Positions 7,285 to 16,250 of a stretch of 35,751 bases of DNA are shown here, piece after piece; the stretch's first letter is position 1; the number at the start of each line of letters is the position of its first letter. The translations under genes and the position numbers were made by a program. Source of the DNA: Chelativorans sp. J32. GTDB lineage: Bacteria; Pseudomonadota; Alphaproteobacteria; Rhizobiales; Rhizobiaceae. The stretch is from assembly GCF_000518985.1 (NCBI RefSeq), contig NZ_JAEQ01000029.1, positions 1-35,751 on the forward strand. Direction: 5' to 3'. Under the pieces are notes generated by a model. It was given only the letters and a program-made list of their open reading frames with translations, searched no databases and was not told the DNA's origin.

Positions 7285-8673
7285 TCAAGCCGGAAGCTTG
7301 CGGACGACGATCGCCTTCTTGCGCATGAAGCGCATGAAACCTCCCGGTCCATAGCGCGTTCCGCCAAGGCCGGACACACCGAAAGCGGTCTTTTCCGCGC
7401 GGTCGCCGACGCCGCCCATCGTGTCGAAATCGTTGATCCAGAGGCCGCCGGCATTGATCCGGCTGCCGATCTCGATGGCGCGGGCTTCGTCGCCGATCAC
7501 TGCGGCGCTCAGGCCAAATTCGGTATCATTGGCGAGCTTAACCGCCTCTTCCTCGGTGTCGAAGGCCATGATCGGGATGATCGGGCCGAAGGTTTCTTCC
7601 TTCATGATGCGCATATCATGGGTGACATCGACCAGCACGGTCGGCTCGCACCAGTACCCGCCATTGCGCTCGACAACCTCACCGCCGACCACAATCTTGG
7701 CGCCCTTCGTCACGGCATCTTCGAGATGTTCGCGCAGGATGCGCACCTGCTTTTCGAAGATGACGGGGCCGATATCGCCATTGATGTCGCCATCGTTCAG
7801 CGTCAAAGCGCGGGTGCGCTCGGCGATGCGGTCTCGCAACTCCTCGAATTTCGAGCGGTCGACATAGACGCGCTCGATGGCGCAGCAGAGCTGGCCGGAA
7901 TTTTCCACCGAACCGCGCACGATGATCTCGGCCGCCGTGTCGGCATCCGCGCTCTTCAGCACCACAGCCGGGTCGTTGCCGCCGAGTTCGAGAAAGGCGG
8001 TCTTGAACTGGGCAGCCGCGCGCTGCTGCACCAGCTTGCCGGTGGGCACGCTTCCTGTGAAGACCAGCGTATCGGTGAGGTCGACAATGTTGCCGCCCGT
8101 CTCGCCGTCGCCTGCGAAATAGGCGAGCACGTCGCGCAGATATTCCACCTCCCTGATCGCCTTTTCAAAGGGCACGATGAAGCGGGGCGTCACTTCGCTG
8201 GGCTTGACCGCCACGGCGCAGCCGGCGAGCAGGGCGGTGATGGCATCGATCATCGACAGGATCAGCGGATAGTTCCACGGCGAGATGATGCCGACGAGCT
8301 GATGGGGCACATATTGCTGCTGGAAGCGCAGGCTCGGATCGGACGAGTTTCCAGCGGCCGGCGCAAGGGCGGCTTCGGCGGTGGCGCAGCGCATCTTGGT
8401 GATGCCGATGACACCTTCGAGTTCGGCGACAGACATGCCGTAGCGGCCGGTGTCCTCGGTGAGCGCGGCGATGATCGCCTCGCGGTGGCGATCGACGGCA
8501 TCGCAGAATTCCAGCATTGCCTTGATGCGGCCCTGAAGGCCGATCTCCAGCCACTTTTCCTGGCCCGCGCGCAGCGCCGTACAGCGCTCCTCCATCTCTT
8601 CACGGCTGGGCGTGACGATTTCATAGTCCAGCTTGCCGTTGCGGGGATTTCGGACCTGGATCGTGCATGTCAT
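7285..8673 (-). CDS. NAD(P)-dependent aldehyde dehydrogenase
   Basis: This is a complete 462-residue aldehyde dehydrogenase. The cofactor and catalytic landmarks are present: SPWNYP at 131-136 with Asn134, KPSE at 157, FTGSVPTG at 205-212, the general base Glu229 in FLELGG, and the nucleophile Cys263 in GQLCC. It oxidises an aldehyde to a carboxylic acid in the cytoplasm. The ATG at 8673 is chosen because it matches the usual N-terminal length and is preceded by GAGGCG; the frame extends further upstream without support. It is divergent from the UbiD-type gene and convergent with the ridA-like gene. In this context it could oxidise an aldehyde produced by the ThDP or FAD enzyme nearby. The substrate is not known. 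Confidence 0.92.
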   Translation of the reverse strand: MTCTIQVRNPRNGKLDYEIVTPSREEMEERCTALRAGQEKWLEIGLQGRIKAMLEFCDAVDRHREAIIAALTEDTGRYGMSVAELEGVIGITKMRCATAEAALAPAAGNSSDPSLRFQQQYVPHQLVGIISPWNYPLILSMIDAITALLAGCAVAVKPSEVTPRFIVPFEKAIREVEYLRDVLAYFAGDGETGGNIVDLTDTLVFTGSVPTGKLVQQRAAAQFKTAFLELGGNDPAVVLKSADADTAAEIIVRGSVENSGQLCCAIERVYVDRSKFEELRDRIAERTRALTLNDGDINGDIGPVIFEKQVRILREHLEDAVTKGAKIVVGGEVVERNGGYWCEPTVLVDVTHDMRIMKEETFGPIIPIMAFDTEEEAVKLANDTEFGLSAAVIGDEARAIEIGSRINAGGLWINDFDTMGGVGDRAEKTAFGVSGLGGTRYGPGGFMRFMRKKAIVVRKLPA

Positions 8674-8805
8674 CTTGTGCGCCTCGTCTGCCTCGTGAAT
8701 ATGCCGAGACTGATCATACGGATTTCCCGCAAATCCAAGCACGGGGGAGGGTGGAGCGCGGCAAATCTGCGGAAATCGAAAAACATTTCTCCATCGCCGA
8801 AAATC

Positions 8806-8830
8806 CCCATGGTTTGTGGGGGACCATGGG
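8806..8830. promoter_or_regulatory. Inverted repeat in the divergent dehydrogenase/UbiD promoter region
   Basis: Arms CCCATGGT (8806-8813) and ACCATGGG (8823-8830) form a perfect 8-bp inverted repeat with a 9-bp spacer, 38 bases upstream of the UbiD-type start and in the only intergenic region shared by two divergent genes. This is a plausible operator; the binding protein is unknown. Confidence 0.35.
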
Positions 8831-8867
8831 AGGATAAGATCGAGGGTAAAGGAAAGGGGCCGAGATC

Positions 8868-10202
8868 ATGCAGAACTTCATAGAATCGCTGAAAGCGCGC
8901 GGCGAATTGCTGGTGGTGGAGCGCGAGGTCGATCCGCGCCATGAGCTTGCGGCCGTGGTGAAGGCCGTGCAGGCGGCGGGCGACCAGGCGGTTCTGTTCA
9001 AGAAGGTGAAAGGCAGCGATATGCCCGTGGTGTCGAACCTGTTCGGGAGCCACCAGCGGCTGGAGCGCATCATCAATGCCGGCGACAAGACTTTTTGCGA
9101 GCGCTGGATAGAACTCACCGATGCTTGCCTGGTGGCCAATGAGCGCGAGATCATGTCGCCCGCCGCAGCGCCCGAAACGGGCGAATTCGTCAGCGGCAGG
9201 CTGAGCGGCCTCCCTGGCATCACCTATCACGAGCGCGATGCCGGCCCTTATTTTACCTCCGCGATCTTCCTCGCCAAGGAGCCGGATACCGGCGTGCCCA
9301 ATCTCTCCTTCCATCGCTCGATGTATGTGAGCGACAATGAATTGCGCGTGCGGCTGGGCTCCTCGCACGATCTGGCAAAATACCAAAAGAAGGCAGAGGA
9401 ACGCGGCGAGGCGCTAGAGGCAGCTCTCATCCTTAGCGCGCCGCCCTCGATCTTCATGGCGGCCTGCGCGTCGCTGCCTTATAACGCCAACGAGCTTGCT
9501 ATGGCGGCGTTGATCGACGGCGCGCCCATGAAGATGCGGCCGTGCAAGACCATCGACCTCGACGTACCCGCCTCCGCCGATATCGTGGTTGAAGGCCGAT
9601 TCCTGCCCAATGTGAAGCGGCCGGAAGGACCTTTCGGCGAATTCATGGGCAATTACGTCGAGGTGGGCGACAATCATGTCTTCGAGGTGACGCATGTAAG
9701 CTGGCGCCCGGGAGCGGTGCTGCACGGTCTGCTGTGCGGCTCGCCGGAGGATCTGCGTCCGCTGGAGGCCGTGACTGCGGCGCGCATCTTCCGCCATGTG
9801 TCGGCGCAGGTGCCGGGCGTCATCGATGTCAGCTGCAAGCCCAATGTGATGATCACGATCATCAAGCTCCGGCGTCATTATGAGGGGCAGGGCAAGCATG
9901 CGCTGCTCGCGGCAATGGGCTCCTATCTCGATTACAACAAGGTTGTCATTGCGGTGGACGAAGATGTCGACATCTACAATCTCGACGACGTGATGTGGGC
10001 GTATCTGACGCGCGGGAGGGCTGACACGCGCGCGATGATCCTCAACGACATTCCCGGCTTCTATCGTGACGCGCACAAGGACCATTGGGGAAGGCTCGCC
10101 ATCGACGCCACGATGCCCTGGGGCCGCGAGGCTGAATTCGCGCGCAAGACGGTTCCGGGCGAGAAGGATATCCGGCTCGCCGATTATGTCGCGCAGGGAT
10201 AG
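8868..10202 (+). CDS. UbiD family (prenylated-FMN) decarboxylase
   Basis: The 444-residue protein is a UbiD-family enzyme, which uses prenylated FMN to decarboxylate aromatic, heteroaromatic or unsaturated acids reversibly. Family sequence is continuous throughout: SNLFGSHQRLE near residue 60, ITYHERDAGPYFTS near 110, the GPFGEFMGNYVEVGD segment near 255, LHGLLCGSPEDLRPLEA near 285 and KPNVMITIIK near 325. No UbiX-like prenyltransferase is in the window, so the cofactor must come from elsewhere in the genome. The ATG at 8868 follows an AAGGGG ribosome site. It is divergent from the aldehyde dehydrogenase and next to a broken racemase gene. A role on an aromatic acid from tryptophan/kynurenine metabolism is an inference from context; other aryl acids are possible. 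Confidence 0.9.
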   Translation: MQNFIESLKARGELLVVEREVDPRHELAAVVKAVQAAGDQAVLFKKVKGSDMPVVSNLFGSHQRLERIINAGDKTFCERWIELTDACLVANEREIMSPAAAPETGEFVSGRLSGLPGITYHERDAGPYFTSAIFLAKEPDTGVPNLSFHRSMYVSDNELRVRLGSSHDLAKYQKKAEERGEALEAALILSAPPSIFMAACASLPYNANELAMAALIDGAPMKMRPCKTIDLDVPASADIVVEGRFLPNVKRPEGPFGEFMGNYVEVGDNHVFEVTHVSWRPGAVLHGLLCGSPEDLRPLEAVTAARIFRHVSAQVPGVIDVSCKPNVMITIIKLRRHYEGQGKHALLAAMGSYLDYNKVVIAVDEDVDIYNLDDVMWAYLTRGRADTRAMILNDIPGFYRDAHKDHWGRLAIDATMPWGREAEFARKTVPGEKDIRLADYVAQG

Positions 10203-10207
10203 GAGCG

Positions 10208-10913
10208 TTAAGTGCGGCGAACCTGTTCGTCGCGCCAGATTTCCTCGAGCCAGGTGAGGATGTCGAAGACCGGAAAGCCGAGCGCCTGTTCAAGCGCCGC
10301 GCGATAGGGCGGCAGATTGGTGCATTCCATCACGAAGGCAGCAGTCTGCGGAGCTTCCTCAAGGATATGCCGCGCGGCGGCGATCACGTCTTGCTTGGCG
10401 TGTTCGGGATCGAGTGGGACTGCCGGGCTGTTCGCTTCAGCACGCGATGGAGTTCCGTGCCGTTCTCCATGCCTGCAACAGGCGAATCCGGCGGGCAGCC
10501 GGCGGCCTCAAGATGGGCCGGCGTGAGGCTGCGCGAATCCATAGCCAGGATGCCGACAGGACCCGCGAATTCCTTCAGGCGGCGGCCACCTGAAACAGGC
10601 TGGAAGCGACGATCGGCGTCCCGCAGCCTTTCGCCAGATCGTCCTGATAGAAGACCAGGACGCCACATGACGTGGTGACGATCTGCGCCCCCTGTTCGAT
10701 AAGCCTGTCGCGCGCGGCGAGGAAGCCGCCGGCGAGCGTCTCGTCCTGGCCCCTGCCGCCCATCACGCGGGAAACTGTTGCGGCCTCCACCACCTCGTAG
10801 ACGACGTTGCCACGGAACGTTGCCGCATTGCCGATATCGCCCACCGGCCGGGGAAAGGCAGTGTTGAGCATGATCACGCCCATCTTGGGCAAGCTGGCAC
10901 TGGCTATGGCCAT
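10208..10913 (-). pseudogene. Asp/Glu racemase-family gene with two frameshifts
   Basis: Three minus-strand frames read in order give one continuous Asp/Glu/hydantoin racemase-like protein of about 235 residues. The first frame (from 10913) holds KMGVIMLNTAFPRPVGDIGN and the first active-site cysteine region IVTTSCGVLVFYQ; it breaks near 10580. The second frame carries EFAGPVGILAMDSRSLTPAHL and breaks near 10440-10460. The third runs PAVPLDPEHAKQDVIAAARHI to the second cysteine site FVMECTNLPPYR and a TAA at 10208-10210. Each break corresponds to one missing base. Either the gene is dead or the assembly has two errors. An in-frame TTG at 10937 is another possible start. The intact family would racemise an amino acid or isomerise a related acid. 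Confidence 0.8.
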
Positions 10914-11117
10914 CCTCGTGAAACTCCCTTGCGGCAAGCCGTATCGGCAATGTGCTCAGACCGGGAAAAGAGCACCATGGGTGCATTGTCTGACGTCGAC
11001 ATCGTTTTTTCTATTTCAGCCGAAAGTCCGGGCAGCACGGGAGGAGCCGGTTGAGAACGGCCGCGCAGGCTTTTAAAGACCACGCTGGTAGAGAGCGTCA
11101 GGCTCGGGAGGCGAGCG

Positions 11118-12797
11118 TTGAGCAGTGGCATCCAGGCGTCGGAGGCGAACGCCGGTCAATCGGGGGCGGAGGTTCTTGCGGGCCTGATCTCGGCCTGGAA
11201 TGCCGGGCCGGTCTTTCATGTACCGGGTGAAGGAATTCTGGAGCTTCTTGATGCGCTCGACGGTCAGGCGGCCCCGGGCATCGATCTCGTTACCTGCCGG
11301 CATGAAGGCGGCATGGCTTATATGGCGCAGGCCTCGGGGCGGCTGAAGGGTACGCCAGGTATCTGCCTCGCCGCGCGGGCACCCGGAGCGCTCAACGCCA
11401 CGCTTGCGCTACACACCGCGCAGACGGATGCAGCCCCGATGATCATGATCATCGGGCAGGCGGGCGGCGGAATCTCGGACCGCGACCCTCTTCTTGGCAG
11501 TGACCTTCCCGCGCTCTTTGCGCCAGTCTCCAAATGGGTGGCAGAGGTAACGGAAGCGCGGCGGCTACCGGAATATTTCGCGCGTGCATGGCATATGGCG
11601 ATCTCGGGCCGGCCGGGACCGGTCGTGCTCGTCGTGCGCGAGAATGTCTGGGCGCAGGAGGTGGGCGATATCGCTGTTCTGCCGTGTCCGGAAAAGCCTA
11701 TGCAGGAGATCGGCCGGGCCGATCTGAAGCGCATCACCCACTTGCTTTCGAAGGCGGAACGACCCCTGACAATCGTCGGTGGCAGTGACTGGGACGAAAA
11801 GGCCGCCGCCGATCTCGCGGCTCTTGCAGCAAGCTTGCATCTTCCCGTCGCGACCGCCTATCGCCGCCGTGACATGATGGACAACGACCATCCTTCTTAT
11901 GTCGGCGAACTGGGCATTGCGGCCGACCGTGGCTTGCAGGAGGCCGTTCGCCGGGCGGATCTTGTGTTCGTGTTGGGTATGAAGCTCGGCGAGATCAACA
12001 CATTCGGTGGCTCTGCCTTCGAAGGATTTTCGCTGCTCGACGTGCCGGTGCCGAAACAGGTGCTCATTCATGTGCATCCTGCGGCGGAAGAGTTGAACCG
12101 CGCCTATCAGGCGAGTCTTTCGGTCTGTGCCACGCCTTCGGCGGTGGTGCGGGCGCTGGCTTCGAGCGGGCTCCGACCGCGGGCGGAATGGGAGGTATTC
12201 CGTGCCGAATTGCGCGCGATCCGCGAAGCTTTCGCGAAAAGCGGTACCTGTCCGGGGCCGGTGGATCTCAAGGAGATCTGTGCCATTCTGCGCGCGGAAT
12301 TGCCCGATGATGCAATCGTGACAGTTGGAGCGGGCTCCTATGCGCTCTGGCCGCAGCGTTATTTCGGGCATCGTCGGTTCGGCACGCAGATGGGACCGAA
12401 AAGCGGAGCGATGGGCTACGGCCTTCCTGCAGCCATAGGCGTGAAGGTGACCCAGCCGGAACGTGTCGTGGTGGCTCTTGCCGGCGATGGCTGTTTCATG
12501 ATGCATGGCGAGGAACTCGCTACTGCGGTGCTCCATAATCTGCCGATCGTCACCATCGTGGTGAACAATGCGATGTTCGGGGCGATCAATGCCAGTCAGA
12601 AGCGTATGTTCGGCCGTGCGGTGGGTACGGAGCTTTCGCCGGTGAATTTTGCCGATTACGCGCGTGCGCTCGGCGCGGATGGGCATGTGGTGGAGGAAAC
12701 GGGAGCGTTTCTGCCGGCGCTCCGCGCAAGCCTTGACGCGGGACGGCCCGCCGTAATCGATCTGCGCGTACCGCCAGAAGCGCTTCGCCCGGCATGA
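11118..12797 (+). CDS. Thiamine-diphosphate-dependent enzyme (acetolactate synthase/decarboxylase superfamily)
   Basis: This 559-residue protein has the three-domain ThDP enzyme layout. The N-terminal Pyr domain carries the ylide-activating glutamate in CRHEGGMAYMAQ near residue 56; the central domain lies around 190-330; the C-terminal PP domain has the Mg-ThDP motif GDGCFMMHGEELATAVLHN...NN (about 455-480). Such enzymes decarboxylate 2-oxo acids or ligate the resulting carbanion. The start is a TTG at 11118 after GGGAGGCG; the downstream gene overlaps its stop (ATGA). It heads a run of eight plus-strand genes including kynureninase and tryptophan dioxygenase. The substrate may be an aryl or amino-derived 2-oxo acid. 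It does not look like the housekeeping acetolactate synthase, and no small subunit is present. Confidence 0.85.
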   Translation: MSSGIQASEANAGQSGAEVLAGLISAWNAGPVFHVPGEGILELLDALDGQAAPGIDLVTCRHEGGMAYMAQASGRLKGTPGICLAARAPGALNATLALHTAQTDAAPMIMIIGQAGGGISDRDPLLGSDLPALFAPVSKWVAEVTEARRLPEYFARAWHMAISGRPGPVVLVVRENVWAQEVGDIAVLPCPEKPMQEIGRADLKRITHLLSKAERPLTIVGGSDWDEKAAADLAALAASLHLPVATAYRRRDMMDNDHPSYVGELGIAADRGLQEAVRRADLVFVLGMKLGEINTFGGSAFEGFSLLDVPVPKQVLIHVHPAAEELNRAYQASLSVCATPSAVVRALASSGLRPRAEWEVFRAELRAIREAFAKSGTCPGPVDLKEICAILRAELPDDAIVTVGAGSYALWPQRYFGHRRFGTQMGPKSGAMGYGLPAAIGVKVTQPERVVVALAGDGCFMMHGEELATAVLHNLPIVTIVVNNAMFGAINASQKRMFGRAVGTELSPVNFADYARALGADGHVVEETGAFLPALRASLDAGRPAVIDLRVPPEALRPA

Positions 12798-14122
12798 CGA
12801 GAAGTCCGAGAATGCAATCCAAGGCCATCATCGTCGTCGGTTCAGGCATTTCCGGGCTCACCGCCGCCTATCGCCTGCAGCAGCAGGGACATCGCGTCAC
12901 TGTTCTGGAGGAGCAGGGCCGGTTCGGCGGGCGCATGGGCGAGGGGAGGATTCGCGATATCCAGTTCGCTTACGGCGCTCGGCTGCTCTATCCGTTCAGC
13001 AAGCCGACTATAGGGCTGGTGCGCGAGCTCGGACTTCAACCTTCGCTGGTCCCGATCCGTAAGCTCGGAGCCGATTGCGGGCAGGGCGGCGAGAACTGGC
13101 GCATCGAACTGATGCCGGGCGTGCAAAGCCTTCTCACACCGGGCCTGTCCCTTGCGGAACGGGCGCGGTTCATTGCTTTTGGCGCGCGGCTTCTTGCGCT
13201 GCGCACGCGTACCAACCCCGATGACCTGACTTCAGCGGTCGAGTACGATGACGAGACGCTTGCCAGCTTCATTGCCCGCGTGCTGGGACCGCGCGTGCTC
13301 GAGCGGATGGTAGAGCCCACCTTCCGGGGAACCAGAAGCTGGAATCCGGAGGAAATCTCGGCCGCCTTCTTCATGTCGACCACGCCCCATCTCATCGGCC
13401 AGGATACGGTCTATGGTTTTAGGAAGGGCATGGGCGAGATGCCGCAGGCGCTTGCAGCCTTGCTCGACGTGCGCCTGAATTGCCCGGTGACGGCGATCGA
13501 AACGGGCGAAGGCAAGCCGCGCGTCACCTATCTCGCGCAAGGCCGGCAGGTGACGGAGGAGCCGGATCTCGTCGTCGCCGCGGTGGAAGGCAGCCTCGTC
13601 CGCGGCCTGGTGCACGGACTTGAGGCGGAAGACAGGGCGTTTTTCGAGGGCGTGCGTTACAATTCGCTGGGCATCGTGCATTACGCGCTCGGCTCGGATA
13701 TCGCGCCGGCGATGCGGTTCTTCACGCGCGACACAAAGGGGCCGCTCTCCACTTATCAGCAGGTGCCTGCGCGGCCCGGCCGCCCCGCGCAGATCTATGC
13801 GCAATTGACGCCCGAGGCAGAACGCGAAGCCTTGGCTTCGGCCAATCCGCTCGGGTTTGACGGCCCGGTCGCCGAGCAGGTCAAGGATCTCTTGCCGGCT
13901 TTCGAAACCAATCGCGCCGACAGCTATAACCAGCGTATCGCCCGCAAGCTGCCGATCTTCTATCCCGGTTATGCGCGCAAGCTGCGCGCCTTTCTGGACC
14001 GGCAGGCTTCCCAGCCACGGCGGGTCTATTATTGCGGCGATTATCTCGCGCAGGCGTTGGTAACCGGCGCGGTGTCGAGCGGCATGGCGGTCGCGCAGGC
14101 AATCGCGCGTGACTGGGCATGA
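12794..14122 (+). CDS. FAD-dependent oxidoreductase, amine-oxidase/protoporphyrinogen-oxidase-like
   Basis: The 442-residue protein begins with the FAD dinucleotide fold VVGSGISGLTAAYRLQQQGH followed by the acidic VTVLEEQ and the RFGGRM loop, and ends with the second FAD-contact motif YYCGDYLAQALVTGAVSSG (about 413-431). This is the layout of flavin amine oxidases, protoporphyrinogen oxidases and carotenoid-type desaturases. The start overlaps the previous gene by four bases (ATGA); an ATG at 12812 is an alternative. It lies 18 bases upstream of kynureninase in the same operon, so oxidation of an amine or amino-acid intermediate is a reasonable proposal. No transmembrane segment is evident. 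The precise reaction is not predictable from sequence alone. Confidence 0.82.
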   Translation: MTRSPRMQSKAIIVVGSGISGLTAAYRLQQQGHRVTVLEEQGRFGGRMGEGRIRDIQFAYGARLLYPFSKPTIGLVRELGLQPSLVPIRKLGADCGQGGENWRIELMPGVQSLLTPGLSLAERARFIAFGARLLALRTRTNPDDLTSAVEYDDETLASFIARVLGPRVLERMVEPTFRGTRSWNPEEISAAFFMSTTPHLIGQDTVYGFRKGMGEMPQALAALLDVRLNCPVTAIETGEGKPRVTYLAQGRQVTEEPDLVVAAVEGSLVRGLVHGLEAEDRAFFEGVRYNSLGIVHYALGSDIAPAMRFFTRDTKGPLSTYQQVPARPGRPAQIYAQLTPEAEREALASANPLGFDGPVAEQVKDLLPAFETNRADSYNQRIARKLPIFYPGYARKLRAFLDRQASQPRRVYYCGDYLAQALVTGAVSSGMAVAQAIARDWA

Positions 14123-14140
14123 GCACCAAAGAGGACAGGC

Positions 14141-15334
14141 ATGAGTGATTTTTCAAAGACCCGCGGCCTTTTCCACATGCCGCCCGGCGTCATCTATCTC
14201 GACGGCAATTCGCTCGGGCCCCTGCCGCTCGCCGCGCGCGAGCGGGTGGCGAAGCTGCTTTCCGAGGAGTGGGGCAGTCAGCTCATCCGCGCCTGGAACA
14301 CCGCCGGCTGGATGCTGCAACCCCGCAAAGTGGGCGATCGCATCGCGCGCTTGATCGGCGCTGCAGAAGGCACGGTCGTAATGGGCGATACCCTCTCCAT
14401 CAAGGTCTACCAGGCGCTTGCCTCCGCACTTGAAATGCGGCCCGGCCGGCGGGTTGTGCTTTCCGACAACGGCAACTTCCCGTCCGATCTCTATATCGCG
14501 CAGGGGCTTCTCAGATCGCTGGGGCCCGATTACGAGCTGCGTGTCGTGGACCCGGAAGCGGTGGAAGACACGATCGACGAGAGCGTCGCGGTGACGCTGA
14601 TCACGGAGGTCGATTACCGGACGGGACGCCTGCACGATATGCGCAGGTTGACGGAAAAGGCGCATGCGGCAGGAGCCCTCACAATCTGGGACCTCGCCCA
14701 TTCGGCTGGTGCGCTCGCCGTCGATCTTACCGCAGCAAAGGCCGATTTCGCGGTGGGTTGTACTTATAAATATCTGAATGGTGGACCGGGCGCACCGGCC
14801 TTCATCTATATTGCGCCGGAACATGCCGAGAGCGCTCGCCCGGCTCTCTCGGGCTGGATGGGACACGAGGCGCCCTTCGCCTTTGATCTCGATTACCGTC
14901 CAGCCCCGGGCATTGAACGGATGCGGGTCGGCACGCCGCCGATCGTCGCGCTGGCGGTGCTGGACGCGGCGCTCGACGTCTGGGACGGGGTGTCGCTGCA
15001 GGACGTGCGTGAGAAATCGCTCGCGCTTTCCAACCTGTTCATCCGCGAGGTCGAGGCGCTCGGCGCAGAGCTCACGCTTGCCTCGCCGCGCGAGGATGAC
15101 CGGCGCGGCAGTCAGGTGTCGTTCTGTCACCCCGACGGCTATGCGATCATGCAGGCACTGATCGCACGCGGCGTGATCGGCGATTTCCGAGCGCCGGACG
15201 TGCTGCGCTTCGGTTTCACCCCGCTTTATATCGATGAGGAAGACGTGCTCAAGGCAGTCGCCATCCTGAAGGATGTGCTCGCCAACCGCCTCTGGGACGC
15301 TCCCGAATTCAAGCAGAGGTCCCTCGTAACATGA
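14141..15334 (+). CDS. kynU: Kynureninase
   Basis: This 397-residue PLP enzyme matches kynureninase over its full length. It has [11 protein letters not shown] near residue 19, the phosphate and ring contact region at 80-85 and 110-115 ([12 protein letters not shown]), the PLP aspartate in WDLAHSAGA near 184, the Schiff-base lysine Lys210 in [14 protein letters not shown], and SGWMGH near 236. It hydrolyses L-kynurenine to anthranilate and alanine, or 3-hydroxykynurenine to 3-hydroxyanthranilate. The ATG at 14141 has a good AAGAGGAC site, and its stop overlaps the start of tryptophan dioxygenase (ATGA), so the two are coupled. No kynurenine monooxygenase is in the window, which favours the anthranilate branch, but this is not proof. 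Confidence 0.94.
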   Translation: MSDFSKTRGLFHMPPGVIYLDGNSLGPLPLAARERVAKLLSEEWGSQLIRAWNTAGWMLQPRKVGDRIARLIGAAEGTVVMGDTLSIKVYQALASALEMRPGRRVVLSDNGNFPSDLYIAQGLLRSLGPDYELRVVDPEAVEDTIDESVAVTLITEVDYRTGRLHDMRRLTEKAHAAGALTIWDLAHSAGALAVDLTAAKADFAVGCTYKYLNGGPGAPAFIYIAPEHAESARPALSGWMGHEAPFAFDLDYRPAPGIERMRVGTPPIVALAVLDAALDVWDGVSLQDVREKSLALSNLFIREVEALGAELTLASPREDDRRGSQVSFCHPDGYAIMQALIARGVIGDFRAPDVLRFGFTPLYIDEEDVLKAVAILKDVLANRLWDAPEFKQRSLVT

Positions 15335-16167
15335 CAACGCCTTACGATCCTTCCAGGGAAGGCGCCCAGATGTCGTTCGAAGGGCGGATGTCCTATGGAG
15401 ACTATCTGTGCCTCGAGCCTGTGCTGAGTGCGCAGAAGCCCTTGTCGTCCGCGCATGACGAACTCCTGTTCATCATCCAGCACCAGACGTCGGAACTCTG
15501 GATGAAGCTTGCGATCCACGAGATCACCTCGGCCATGGGGGAGATTCGGCAGGATCGGGTGCAGCCGGCATTCAAGATGCTCGCCCGCGTTGCCAGCATC
15601 TTCGAGCAGCTCAACAATGCATGGGACGTGCTGCGCACCATGACGCCGAGCGAATATACACAGTTTCGCGGTTCGCTCGGCCAATCCTCAGGTTTCCAGT
15701 CCTACCAATACCGGATGATCGAGTTTCTGGCGGGCAACCGCAACCCCGCGATGCTGCTGCCGCACGCGCACCGGCCAGAAATTCTCGCCGCGCTCGAGGA
15801 GGTCTTGTCGAGGCCCAGCCTCTACGACGAGGCGCTTTTGCTTCTGGCGCGCAACGGCTTCGATATCGGCGCAGACGCCGAGCGCACCGACTGGCGCGAA
15901 ATGCGCACAGAGAATCCGCAGGTCACCGAGGCCTGGAAGGCTGTCTACCAGGACCCCGAAAAGCACTGGCCGCTCTATGAGCTGGCCGAAAAACTGGTCG
16001 ACTTCGAGGATTATTTCCGGCGGTGGCGCTTCAACCATGTGACCACGGTGGAGAGGATCATCGGGCTGAAGCGTGGCACGGGCGGTACGGGTGGCGTTTC
16101 CTACCTGCGCAAGATGCTGCAGGTGGAGCTTTTCCCGGAGCTCTGGCAAGTGCGCACACAGCTCTGA
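15331..16167 (+). CDS. kynA: Tryptophan 2,3-dioxygenase
   Basis: The 278-residue protein is a haem tryptophan 2,3-dioxygenase, normal bacterial length. The substrate-side histidine is His51 in [12 protein letters not shown], the carboxylate-binding arginine is Arg113 in the segment [18 protein letters not shown], and the haem-ligating histidine is His236 in [15 protein letters not shown], followed by the substrate-loop segment [13 protein letters not shown]. It cleaves L-tryptophan with O2 to N-formylkynurenine. Its start overlaps the kynureninase stop. The enzyme that would normally come next, kynurenine formamidase (KynB), is not found beside it, so deformylation must be done elsewhere or by an unrelated hydrolase. 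Confidence 0.96.
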   Translation: MTTPYDPSREGAQMSFEGRMSYGDYLCLEPVLSAQKPLSSAHDELLFIIQHQTSELWMKLAIHEITSAMGEIRQDRVQPAFKMLARVASIFEQLNNAWDVLRTMTPSEYTQFRGSLGQSSGFQSYQYRMIEFLAGNRNPAMLLPHAHRPEILAALEEVLSRPSLYDEALLLLARNGFDIGADAERTDWREMRTENPQVTEAWKAVYQDPEKHWPLYELAEKLVDFEDYFRRWRFNHVTTVERIIGLKRGTGGTGGVSYLRKMLQVELFPELWQVRTQL

Positions 16168-16250
16168 TGTGGTGATCTATTTACGATGAAACATGCAGCC
16201 GCGCCCCACATGCCTTGCCAGGCGACCGGCACCGGAAAGGCCAATCACAC

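Noticed and set aside
6812-8673. RidA and aldehyde dehydrogenase as 2-aminomuconate deaminase and 2-aminomuconate-semialdehyde dehydrogenase of the lower kynurenine pathway.
   Set aside because: No 3-hydroxyanthranilate dioxygenase, kynurenine monooxygenase or ACMS decarboxylase is present, and the two genes are convergent rather than co-transcribed.
7279-8883. 534-codon plus-strand frame opposite the aldehyde dehydrogenase gene.
   Set aside because: It is a mirror frame of a GC-rich gene; its protein is His/Asp/Gly-rich without any motif, while the opposite strand has all dehydrogenase residues.
14153-15337. 394-codon minus-strand frame opposite kynureninase.
   Set aside because: It is an antisense mirror of a well-conserved gene, with no recognisable domains.
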